NCBI GenBank assembly: GCA_934667505.1
Contig: CAKULY010000027.1
Span: 1-24,605 of the forward strand
DNA length: 24,605 bases
Reading direction: 5' to 3'
Origin: an uncultured Treponema sp.
GTDB taxonomy: Bacteria > Spirochaetota > Spirochaetia > Treponematales > Treponemataceae
A program made the position numbers and the translations under genes. The notes below the pieces were generated by a model. That model was not told the DNA's origin, did not search any database, and saw only the letters and a program-made list of their open reading frames with translations. Shown in pieces: positions 1 to 7,000 of the stretch (position 1 is the first letter of the stretch; each line of letters begins with the position of its first letter).

Positions 1-78
1 GCAAAATATTGTTGCATAAGAGATTTGTACAAAGTTTCCGCCTTTTTAAGCGATTTCTGCACGGTAAATTTTGATTTG
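1..78. repeat. Direct repeat copy A (hsdS 3' end)
   Basis: These 78 bases are identical, in the same orientation, to 7005-7082. Identity ends exactly at 78/7082. Beyond it, 79 onward resembles the central conserved region of hsdS near 7617-7635 instead. The pair brackets the export/toxin cassette. Recombination between the copies would delete about 7 kb. The repeat may continue to the left of position 1. Confidence 0.95.
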
Positions 79-95
79 ATGAGCAAGTCGAGTTT
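1..95 (-). pseudogene. 3' fragment of a second hsdS (window-edge remnant)
   Basis: Read on the minus strand, this segment encodes a short tail beginning LDLLIKSKFTVQK and ending MQQYFA, the C-terminus of the HsdS at 7001-8113. The LDLLIKS part corresponds to the central conserved region of that HsdS (DLLIKSRF), while KFTVQK onward is the distal conserved region, so the second target-recognition domain is missing between them. The stop codon lies outside the window. The frame directly follows the TAA of the radical SAM gene, with no start codon or ribosome site. It is probably a recombination remnant, or the end of an hsdS-like gene interrupted by the cassette. Transcription direction matches hsdS. 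Confidence 0.7.
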
Positions 96-1472
96 TTATA
101 ATTGTGAAAAAAAACTTTTATATATTTCAAGATGTTCAAATTTTAGGTTTGTCCAAAACCAGACTGAAAGCTGAATAAGATATTTTTTTAGCTCGCACAT
201 AGATTTTTCTGGTTTTTCAAATATTTTATGGTTTTCGTACCCTACAGCAAAACATTCTCCACCACAAATGTACCTGGCCCAGCATTTTTTGCAGTAAATT
301 ATTTTATCTGCATAAAAATTTTCAAATATCTTTTTCTTTTCTTCAAAAAGTCCATCATCAAGATTTCCCAGTATGGCTTCTTTATTTTCAATAAATGCAG
401 GACAAATCAGAATATTCTCTTTTGAATCAACTGCAAAAGAATTTACGGCAACAGAACATCTGTAAAAAATACGAACAGGATGTAAAGTTGTCTTTAAAAA
501 TTTCGCAAGAAAATCTTCACTTTTATAAAAAGTATAAAAATATTTTTTATTTCCAAAACAAAGCTGTTTATAAAGCCATTTTATAAAAATATCATAAGAC
601 TTTTTTATAGCTTCGATTGAATCCTTGTTTACAGAATTACAATTTTTTGCATTTAATCGAACAGGCTTCATTCCTATAACTTCAGGACTAAAAGAATAGA
701 GTGATTTAAAAATCTGCAAGAAATCATGGTTTTGTGCTGAATAAGTTGCAGCAAGTCCAAAAAAGTCTTTGTTTTCAATATTCTTTATATTTTTTGAAAC
801 GATTTCATAATTCAATCCTATTCTTGATTTTTCGCAGAACTCTTTTTTTCCATCCAAACTTACTCCAAATAAAATTCCGCTTTTCTTTAGAATCGAAGAA
901 ATTTCATTTGTTAAAAGCATTCCATTTGTTGCAAACTGACAAAATATATTGATTTTTAATTTGTCTTTTAATGTAAGCACAAATTCATTTATCTTTGAAA
1001 TTAAATCCAACTTTAAAAGAGGTTCTCCCGAACCTGATAAATCAACTATAATTCTACGTTTTTTATCCGGAACAAATTTATTAATAAAGTACAGAATTGC
1101 CTTTTTAGCAGTTTCAAGATTCATATCAAATTCAGAACTTTTCCTTGCAAAGCAGTATGAACAATGCAAATTACAGCGAGTAGAAAGAATCAATTTCAAG
1201 TAATAGTCGTTATAATAAATCTCGCCTTTTTCATGTGCCTTATGTTTTGAAAGAACTCCATTTTTAGAAAATTCTTTTAATTTTTCTTTTGTAAGACTTA
1301 TTTCTTTTTCAGAATATTTTTCCTCAAGATTAATACCTTTTATTAAAATATCTTTTGCGCAATTTGTAATTGGAAAATAACTTAAAGTATTTGCACTGTA
1401 TAAAAAAATTTGATTTAAAACTGAAAAAACTACGAAATCTTTATTTTTTGGCTGAATGCAAAAATTTTTCAT
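96..1472 (-). CDS. Radical SAM/SPASM peptide maturase
   Basis: This is a 458-residue radical SAM enzyme with the cluster motif C100-X3-C104-X2-C107 followed by F. A C-terminal SPASM region supplies seven cysteines (C339, C357, C394, C397, C403, C407, C426) for auxiliary [4Fe-4S] clusters. GSGEP (147-151) fits the SAM-binding region. Residues 1-85 precede the barrel and resemble a PqqD-like precursor-recognition (RRE) domain, as in thioether-forming RiPP maturases; that is inferred from pattern only. A GAAGGTG ribosome site precedes the ATG. The gene lies last in the cassette, after the HlyD and C39-ABC genes, so the likely substrate is the double-glycine-leader protein at 5799-6836. Relatives include PqqE, SCIFF maturases and anaerobic sulfatase maturases. 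The reaction cannot be read from sequence. Confidence 0.88.
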   Translation of the reverse strand: MKNFCIQPKNKDFVVFSVLNQIFLYSANTLSYFPITNCAKDILIKGINLEEKYSEKEISLTKEKLKEFSKNGVLSKHKAHEKGEIYYNDYYLKLILSTRCNLHCSYCFARKSSEFDMNLETAKKAILYFINKFVPDKKRRIIVDLSGSGEPLLKLDLISKINEFVLTLKDKLKINIFCQFATNGMLLTNEISSILKKSGILFGVSLDGKKEFCEKSRIGLNYEIVSKNIKNIENKDFFGLAATYSAQNHDFLQIFKSLYSFSPEVIGMKPVRLNAKNCNSVNKDSIEAIKKSYDIFIKWLYKQLCFGNKKYFYTFYKSEDFLAKFLKTTLHPVRIFYRCSVAVNSFAVDSKENILICPAFIENKEAILGNLDDGLFEEKKKIFENFYADKIIYCKKCWARYICGGECFAVGYENHKIFEKPEKSMCELKKYLIQLSVWFWTNLKFEHLEIYKSFFSQL

Positions 1473-1491
1473 TACCGCACCTTCTTTTTAA

Positions 1492-1699
1492 TTAGCCCGA
1501 ATGTCGAGTTTTTTTATAAATTGTAAAAAAACGCTTTCAGCGACTTTCCAATTTGTTGCAGATGGTTGTGCTCGCACTTCGTTTGAATTGGTTTGGGTTG
1601 CTATGCAACCTTAATCCTTCTTATCGCACAAAATCTTCACAAATTGTAAATTCGCTTACGCTTTTGTTCATTTTCCTAAAAACTCGAAGCTCGGACTAA
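1492..1699. repeat. Intergenic element with imperfect terminal inverted repeats
   Basis: The gap between the HlyD and radical SAM genes is bounded by 22-bp inverted repeats at 1492-1513 (starting TTAGCCCGAATGTCGAG) and 1678-1699 (ending CTCGAAGCTCGGACTAA), matching at 18 of 22 positions. The interior of about 165 bp has no plausible ORF but contains small hairpins, such as GGTTGC-TAT-GCAACC near 1597 and CGCT-TTC-AGCG near 1531. The right end touches the HlyD stop codon. The layout is MITE-like, but no target-site duplication is evident and no transposase is nearby. The motif GTCGAGTTTTT also recurs at 88-98 beside the radical SAM stop. Confidence 0.55.
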
Positions 1700-2818
1700 T
1701 CAATATAAAAAATTCATTTTTCGTAGAATAAAGAATAAGATTGAATTATTTTCCAAAACAATTCTACAATTTGCTTCTAATCCCGCTCGAATCGGGAAAA
1801 CATCTCCTTTTTTAGATGAAAATTCCGTTCGGTCAATATCAGCATAAACACAATAAAAAAGTTTATTATTTTCAGAAGACCTGATGTCGGGATCTATTGA
1901 AGTAACTCTCCCTGCTGCACCCTTATATTCAAAATACGGAAAGGCGGAAAGCCTATATTTTACCTTTAAACTTTCCCTAATCTTACCCATATCCTTTGGC
2001 TGAACTTGCATTTCCATACGAAAATTTTTGGAATCATCAGGAACTATATTAAGCACACTTTTTCCAGATTCCACATAATCACCGATATTTAAAGAAGAAA
2101 CCTCCTGTACAAAACCAGAAAGAGGAGCCATAACTTTTAAAAATTCATATTGTTTTTCTAATTTTTGAATTTCCTGTATACATTGTTCATAGGAAAGTTC
2201 CAATTCCTTTTTTTCATTATTAATTGTGCTAATAAAATCAGTTCCATAACTTTCAAGCTGTTTTTTATAATATTCATACTCAAGATTTTTCTGTTCAATA
2301 TTGCTAGGAATTCTTAATCCATTTGGCAAAGATTCTTCATCATTCAAAGCTTTTTCTGCAATCTTTTTCTGAAAATCAAACTTTTCATAATTTTTTATAA
2401 AATTTTCAAATCTAGAATGAGCCGCCTTATCTTCTTTCGGAACAATATTTTTCTGAATTGCATAACTTTTTATAATAAAATCTATCCCTCTGTTTTTTTC
2501 TTCCAGTGCAGACTTTTCATATTCAAGTTTTTCATTTTCAATATCATAAACACTGGAATCAATTTTATATAAAAAATCACCCTTTTGGACTTTTTGACCT
2601 GGCAAGTAATTTTTTTCAACAATTTTTCCAGAAATTACATTTTTCACAGAAGAAACATTCTGATTTGTACGCACAATTCCATTCACTTTTACAACATCAT
2701 CAATTTTTCCAAAAGTTATTATAAAAATTGACATAATAAAAAATGAAGTAACTGTATACAAAAGTATTTCCAATTCAATTGGAATTTTTATCTGCAAAAA
2801 TTCCCGTGAATATTTCAT
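1700..2818 (-). CDS. HlyD-family periplasmic adaptor of the peptide/toxin exporter
   Basis: This is a membrane-fusion protein that would link the C39 ABC transporter to an outer-membrane channel. From the chosen start it has 372 residues: a short cytoplasmic N-terminus, one transmembrane segment (about 17-37), a lipoyl-like half (VKVNGIVR; GKIVEKNYLPGQKVQKGDFLYKI-type segment), a long coiled coil (about 85-230), the second lipoyl half (MAPLSGFVQEV) and a beta-barrel region. The ATG at 2816-2818 follows the exporter stop after a single base, suggesting translational coupling. It has no clear Shine-Dalgarno, and longer in-frame starts at 2854 and 2893 overlap the exporter gene. The C-terminus is short and hydrophobic. 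No outer-membrane TolC homologue is visible in the window. Confidence 0.85.
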   Translation of the reverse strand: MKYSREFLQIKIPIELEILLYTVTSFFIMSIFIITFGKIDDVVKVNGIVRTNQNVSSVKNVISGKIVEKNYLPGQKVQKGDFLYKIDSSVYDIENEKLEYEKSALEEKNRGIDFIIKSYAIQKNIVPKEDKAAHSRFENFIKNYEKFDFQKKIAEKALNDEESLPNGLRIPSNIEQKNLEYEYYKKQLESYGTDFISTINNEKKELELSYEQCIQEIQKLEKQYEFLKVMAPLSGFVQEVSSLNIGDYVESGKSVLNIVPDDSKNFRMEMQVQPKDMGKIRESLKVKYRLSAFPYFEYKGAAGRVTSIDPDIRSSENNKLFYCVYADIDRTEFSSKKGDVFPIRAGLEANCRIVLENNSILFFILRKMNFLY

Positions 2819-2819
2819 T

Positions 2820-4997
2820 TTATTTTGATGCTGAAGAACCAATATTTTTTTCATTCTGATTTTGCGCACTCCATAATTTTTTATAAAAACCATTCTTTCT
2901 TAAAAGCTGATTATGAGTTCCTTGTTCTACAAGATGACCTTTATTGAAAACAAAAATCAAATCGCAGTTTTTTATTGTAGAAAGCCTGTGAGCGACCATA
3001 ATAGTCGTTTTATTTTTTATAATTGAAAAAATCGTATCCATAATTGCTTTTTCAGAAATACTATCCAAACTGGCTGTTGCCTCGTCTAAAATTAAAATTT
3101 CAGGATTTCTTAAAAGAATTCTTGCAAAAGCAATTCTTTGGCGTTCCCCTCCAGAAAGAGTTGAACCATGCTCTCCAATATATGTGTTAAATTTTTCAGA
3201 CAAACGGTCAATAAATTCGAAAGCCTGAGCCGCCATACTTGCCGCAACAATTTTCTTGAAATTCACATTTTCTGTTCCCCAGGCAATATTTTCAGCAATT
3301 GTTCCAGAAAACAGCAAACTTTCTTGTGGAACATATCCAATTTTTTCTCTGTAAGAATCCGTTTTATAGTCAAAAATATCAGTTCCGTTTACAAGAATTT
3401 TTCCATTTTGACATTTATAGAACTTCATAAGCAATTTCAGGAGCGTTGTTTTTCCAGAACCACTAGTTCCAACAAAAGCGACTTTCTTTCCAGAAGGAAT
3501 TTTCAAATTTATATTTTCAACAGCATAACCTCTTGTTCCATAAGCAAAAGAAACATCCTTAAATTCAATTTCCCCATTCAACGATTCTGGCTCAACTTTA
3601 TTTTCCTCTTCATACACCTCTTCTTCCATATCGATTATGTCAGTCAATCTTTGTGCAGAAATAAAAACTTCCTGTAAATAAAGCTGCATTGTTAAAAGTC
3701 TTTTCAAAGGATTCAAGAAAAAGCCAGATAGTGTAACAAAAGAAATTAGTTGCCCCAATGAAATTTTTCCATTGAAAATCAAAAAACTTCCAACCCAATA
3801 AAGAGCCACAGTTCCACAATTTGAAACAAAATCCTGCAAAGAATTCTGAACATTCCCCATTTTTCCAAGTTCAATAGATTTTTCAGCAGACTCTACAATT
3901 CGTTCTTCAACCCTAGAAAAAGCCTTGTCTTCTGCAGAAAGAGCTTTTATAGTTGCAATACCATTAATACTTTCATACATTGAGGCATTTTTTTCGGCCT
4001 CAATGATTGCACGTTTTTTTATTTTAAATTTAAAAGGATTTGCATAGCACCAAACTATAAGTGCCGAAATTGCAACAGGAAATATTGAAACAGGCAGAAG
4101 TTGCGACCCCATCTTAAAAAGAAAAATTCCTCCGACAACAAGCATAAACGAATCAATTGCAATAGAGAGAGTTGTTGAAGAGACCGCCGTTTTTACAGTT
4201 TCCGCATCATTTATCCTGGAAAGAATCTCACCTGTTTTTCTTTTTGAAAAAAAATCCATAGGAAGATGAAGTAAATGACAGAAAAAATCGCATAAAAGCG
4301 CAACATCTATTTTTGTTCCCAAATGTAAAATTATTTCTGAACGACAAAAAGAAATCACTGTTTGAAAAACAATCACCAGAAGGTAACAGACAGAACAAAG
4401 ATTCAGCGTTGATTTTATCTCTGAATACAAGACTTCATCTATCAAAAACCTAAAATAAAATGATGTAAAAACTCCAAAAATCGAAAGCATAATAGTTGCT
4501 AAAACAACTTCAAAAACGAGCTTTTTATGCGGCTTTAAAAGTGTAAAAAATCTAAAAAGCAGACCTTTTTCTTCATTGCCTTTTTCAAATTCACCAGTAG
4601 GAAAAAGTATAAAAAATACACCACTCCACCAATTAAAAAAATCAGATAATTTTATTTTTCTAAGACCAAAAGCAGGGTCGCTTACAAAGATAAATTTCTT
4701 TGAAACCTTATAAACAACAACATAATGCTCCGCATGTTCATTTATATGAAAAATCGCAGGCAAAGGAATTTCATTAATCTTATTTTTTTGTGGTGACATC
4801 AAACCTTTACAAGAAAGTCCGAATCTTTCAGCACCTTTTATAATCCCATATCCAGAAGTGCCAGAACCGTCTGTACCACAAACTTCCCGGATTTTTCTTA
4901 ATGGAACATTTTTTCCGTAAAACTGCAAAATTATAGAAATACACGCAACACCACAGTCGGTTTCATCGTGCTGCAAAACCTGTTTTATACGAGACAT
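2820..4997 (-). CDS. C39-peptidase-containing ABC exporter (PCAT)
   Basis: This 725-residue bacteriocin/microcin-type exporter cleaves a double-glycine leader and exports the cargo. The N-terminal C39 peptidase looks catalytically complete: C15 in DETDCG, H91 in EHYVVV and D107 in SDPAFG. Residues about 160-440 form the transmembrane domain. The ATPase domain has Walker A GTSGSGKTT (about 509-517), signature LSGGERQR (about 613) and Walker B ILILDEATASLD with a downstream H-loop in MVAHRLST. It follows a gene with a GG leader and precedes the HlyD adaptor, so the three form a type I-like secretion unit. No good Shine-Dalgarno precedes the ATG, and a 144-base gap separates it from the upstream gene. 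Full length for the family (about 700-730). Confidence 0.96.
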   Translation of the reverse strand: MSRIKQVLQHDETDCGVACISIILQFYGKNVPLRKIREVCGTDGSGTSGYGIIKGAERFGLSCKGLMSPQKNKINEIPLPAIFHINEHAEHYVVVYKVSKKFIFVSDPAFGLRKIKLSDFFNWWSGVFFILFPTGEFEKGNEEKGLLFRFFTLLKPHKKLVFEVVLATIMLSIFGVFTSFYFRFLIDEVLYSEIKSTLNLCSVCYLLVIVFQTVISFCRSEIILHLGTKIDVALLCDFFCHLLHLPMDFFSKRKTGEILSRINDAETVKTAVSSTTLSIAIDSFMLVVGGIFLFKMGSQLLPVSIFPVAISALIVWCYANPFKFKIKKRAIIEAEKNASMYESINGIATIKALSAEDKAFSRVEERIVESAEKSIELGKMGNVQNSLQDFVSNCGTVALYWVGSFLIFNGKISLGQLISFVTLSGFFLNPLKRLLTMQLYLQEVFISAQRLTDIIDMEEEVYEEENKVEPESLNGEIEFKDVSFAYGTRGYAVENINLKIPSGKKVAFVGTSGSGKTTLLKLLMKFYKCQNGKILVNGTDIFDYKTDSYREKIGYVPQESLLFSGTIAENIAWGTENVNFKKIVAASMAAQAFEFIDRLSEKFNTYIGEHGSTLSGGERQRIAFARILLRNPEILILDEATASLDSISEKAIMDTIFSIIKNKTTIMVAHRLSTIKNCDLIFVFNKGHLVEQGTHNQLLRKNGFYKKLWSAQNQNEKNIGSSASK

Positions 4998-5141
4998 AGT
5001 AAATTATTAAACAAAAAAAATATCAGATGAAATTAAAATATTAATTATATTTCAAATTTTGGCATATATTAACCAAACGTTTCATGATTTACTTTATAAA
5101 TCACAAAAAAGTTCTCAGAAAAAAACTAGGACGTTCAGTTA
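4998..5141 (-). promoter_or_regulatory. AT-rich intergenic gap, possible internal promoter for exporter genes
   Basis: This 144-base gap lies between the leucine-rich protein and the exporter. On the minus strand a TATAAT occurs at 5044-5049, about 47 bases before the exporter ATG, but no convincing -35 sits 16-18 bases upstream. A dyad near 5082-5104 (GATTTA/TAAATC) is the only structure seen. A weak separate promoter is possible, and so is read-through from 6858. Confidence 0.25.
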
Positions 5142-5789
5142 TTACAGTTTTATTTTTTCTCCTAAAACACATTTTGAATACTGTTTCAAAAGTTTCTTAT
5201 CCCTTGCAGTTAATTCGTTTATATCATTTTCATAAAAAATTAATTCAGGTTTATTTTGAACATTAACAAACTGGGGAATTCGATTTAATTTTCCAACAAA
5301 TTTTCCATTATCGAAATAATATGCAGAAAAGGTTATTTTTCTCAATTTTTTTAATTTTGAAAAATCTATTTTTGTATTTTCAAAGTCTTTATAATCTTTT
5401 TTGTCCAATGAAAGATGCATTTCTATAAATTCAAGTCCTGTCAAATTCTCTAGAAAAGAAAGATTCTTGCACTTAAAAAAATCAAAAGATATACTTTTCA
5501 GATTTTTTATATTATTAAAAAATAACAAATCACCAGAATAATCTATTCCATAGGAATCAAAATTTTCTAGATTTTTCCAATTTTCAAGACCTTTTATATT
5601 CTTTATTTTTTTTAATGGCATAGAGTTTTTGCTATCACTGATATAAAGAACTAAGTCCTTTGCAGAATCATCATATTGTCTTGAAAGTTGCTCACCATCC
5701 TCAAATTCATAAGTAAGTTCAATTGTTTTCGCAACTCCAGAAAAAGGTAAACAGATAACCAAAATTAATATTAAAAATTTTATCTTCAT
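5142..5789 (-). CDS. Secreted leucine-rich-repeat-like protein, candidate immunity protein
   Basis: This 215-residue protein has a clear Sec signal peptide (positive start, hydrophobic LILILVICLPF, probable cleavage after SGVA at about 20), so it is probably periplasmic. The middle (about 60-165) shows irregular repeats of the form N/L-x-x-L-x-x-L/I (LENWKNLENF, NIKNLKSISF, LENLTGLEFIEM, KLKKLRKITF) typical of leucine-rich repeats. I do not recognise a named family. Its AGGAG ribosome site overlaps the TAG stop of the toxin-like gene 9 bases upstream, implying coupled translation. Pairing with a gene for an exported putative cell-wall hydrolase suggests a periplasmic immunity protein. That role is inferred. 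An accessory secretion factor is the alternative. Confidence 0.7.
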   Translation of the reverse strand: MKIKFLILILVICLPFSGVAKTIELTYEFEDGEQLSRQYDDSAKDLVLYISDSKNSMPLKKIKNIKGLENWKNLENFDSYGIDYSGDLLFFNNIKNLKSISFDFFKCKNLSFLENLTGLEFIEMHLSLDKKDYKDFENTKIDFSKLKKLRKITFSAYYFDNGKFVGKLNRIPQFVNVQNKPELIFYENDINELTARDKKLLKQYSKCVLGEKIKL

Positions 5790-5798
5790 TTTGAACTC

Positions 5799-6836
5799 CT
5801 AATTGTTAAGTGGAACAAACATAACATGCCCTTTACCACCATTTTCAGGATTTCTTGCATGAGCATTTGGATCTTCTGAAAATTTAATATTATATTTAAA
5901 AACTTCACCAGACTCCATTCCTTCATTTGAAAAATAAGAATAACCAGAACCATCAGAACTTACTTTACAAAATTCCATATGCTCATAATGATATTCTCCA
6001 TTAATGTCTGCACCATCCCAATCATAAAATAAATATCCTTCAAGTCCTGCACAATCAGAATTAAATTCCCTTGCCGACTTTGCATAATGTTCATCAAAAA
6101 TTTGGTCAACAGACAACTCATTTCCATCCCAAATCTCTTTATCACTTCCCATAGGGTTGAGTCCAGCATCAACAGCATGATTCCACGCTATAATATCGCA
6201 ATGAACATCACTTGGATTTGAACACACTTGATATTTATATTTATTATCAGGCTGTTTAGATTCTCCATTTGTATCTGTTCCGCCATCAGTTTCTTGTGCA
6301 GGTGGTATTATGTTCGTTGTTGAAGAGCCGCTTCCATTATCATCGTCTTTTGTGTCATCTTCTGGTTCTTTTTTTGGAAGATAAGGATTTGGGTATTTTG
6401 TTTTTCCGTCAGAGGCTCCGCTACAATAGCCTCCTTTTGCTGTTGCACTTGTCGAAGTATCCGGGTTTCCTTTTGGATCTACAGCAGGATAATAAACAAT
6501 TCTTCCATCTTCATATTCATATTTTCTGCTTTTGTCCTTATATTCTGTTACTATTGCATTATCAAATTCTCGTACATAAGATGATTTTACGTTGCTACCA
6601 CTGCTACCACTACACGAGCCACCAGAACTTGATGAACTAGAACTTGTATGAGAATTATTATTTAACATTCCTATTCCACTAACACTGTAAGTTCCGCTTC
6701 CCTTTGAATGACTAGCCCCGCTAGATTTTTCGCTTCCGCCAGACGAACTAGATGAACCTCCGCAACCTGAACCACCATTCACAGCAAATAACGATTTTGT
6801 GTCAAGCTCAAGAAAATCCTTTAGTTTAAACTTCAT
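5799..6836 (-). CDS. Double-glycine-leader Ser/Gly-rich protein with CHAP/NlpC-like C-terminal domain (candidate exported toxin)
   Basis: The 345-residue protein starts at the ATG at 6836, five bases after GGAG; an in-frame GTG six bases upstream is less likely. Residues 1-22 form a leader (KLKDFLELDTKSLFAVNGG) ending in a double glycine, the cleavage signature of C39 exporters. Residues 23-90 are extremely Ser/Gly rich with C25 and C75. A linker to about 200 is acidic and Pro-rich. The C-terminal domain (about 203-345) contains HCDIIAWNHAVDAG, YLFYDWDG and YEHMEF, a layout like CHAP/NlpC-P60 amidases, with candidate nucleophile C213 and candidate His H286. DCAGL (C262) and GKGHVMFV (H337) are the alternative pair. 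The exporter and radical SAM maturase in the cassette are its likely processing partners. Target and activity are inferred; it may be a peptidoglycan amidase. Confidence 0.8.
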   Translation of the reverse strand: MKFKLKDFLELDTKSLFAVNGGSGCGGSSSSSGGSEKSSGASHSKGSGTYSVSGIGMLNNNSHTSSSSSSSGGSCSGSSGSNVKSSYVREFDNAIVTEYKDKSRKYEYEDGRIVYYPAVDPKGNPDTSTSATAKGGYCSGASDGKTKYPNPYLPKKEPEDDTKDDDNGSGSSTTNIIPPAQETDGGTDTNGESKQPDNKYKYQVCSNPSDVHCDIIAWNHAVDAGLNPMGSDKEIWDGNELSVDQIFDEHYAKSAREFNSDCAGLEGYLFYDWDGADINGEYHYEHMEFCKVSSDGSGYSYFSNEGMESGEVFKYNIKFSEDPNAHARNPENGGKGHVMFVPLNN

Positions 6837-6864
6837 TTTCACTCCAATAAAAAAGTTTTATTTG

Positions 6865-6895
6865 ATTTTAGCATTTTTTTTTTTCTACTTGTCAA
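6865..6895 (-). promoter_or_regulatory. Promoter of the toxin/export cassette with A11 spacer tract
   Basis: On the minus strand a consensus -35 TTGACA (6890-6895) is followed by a 19-base spacer and TAAAAT (6865-6870), preceded by TGC as an extended -10. The spacer contains an uninterrupted run of 11 A (6874-6884). Transcription would start near 6858, 22 bases before the toxin-gene ATG. The 19-base spacing is longer than the 17-base optimum. Confidence 0.7.
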
Positions 6896-7000
6896 GCAAA
6901 AAGTAAAAAAGAGAAAAATTTTTTAAATTTTCTTTGTAAGTGATTTTTATATAAAACATTATCCAAAATATTCGCCGCAGCAAACAGCTTGCCGAATTTG

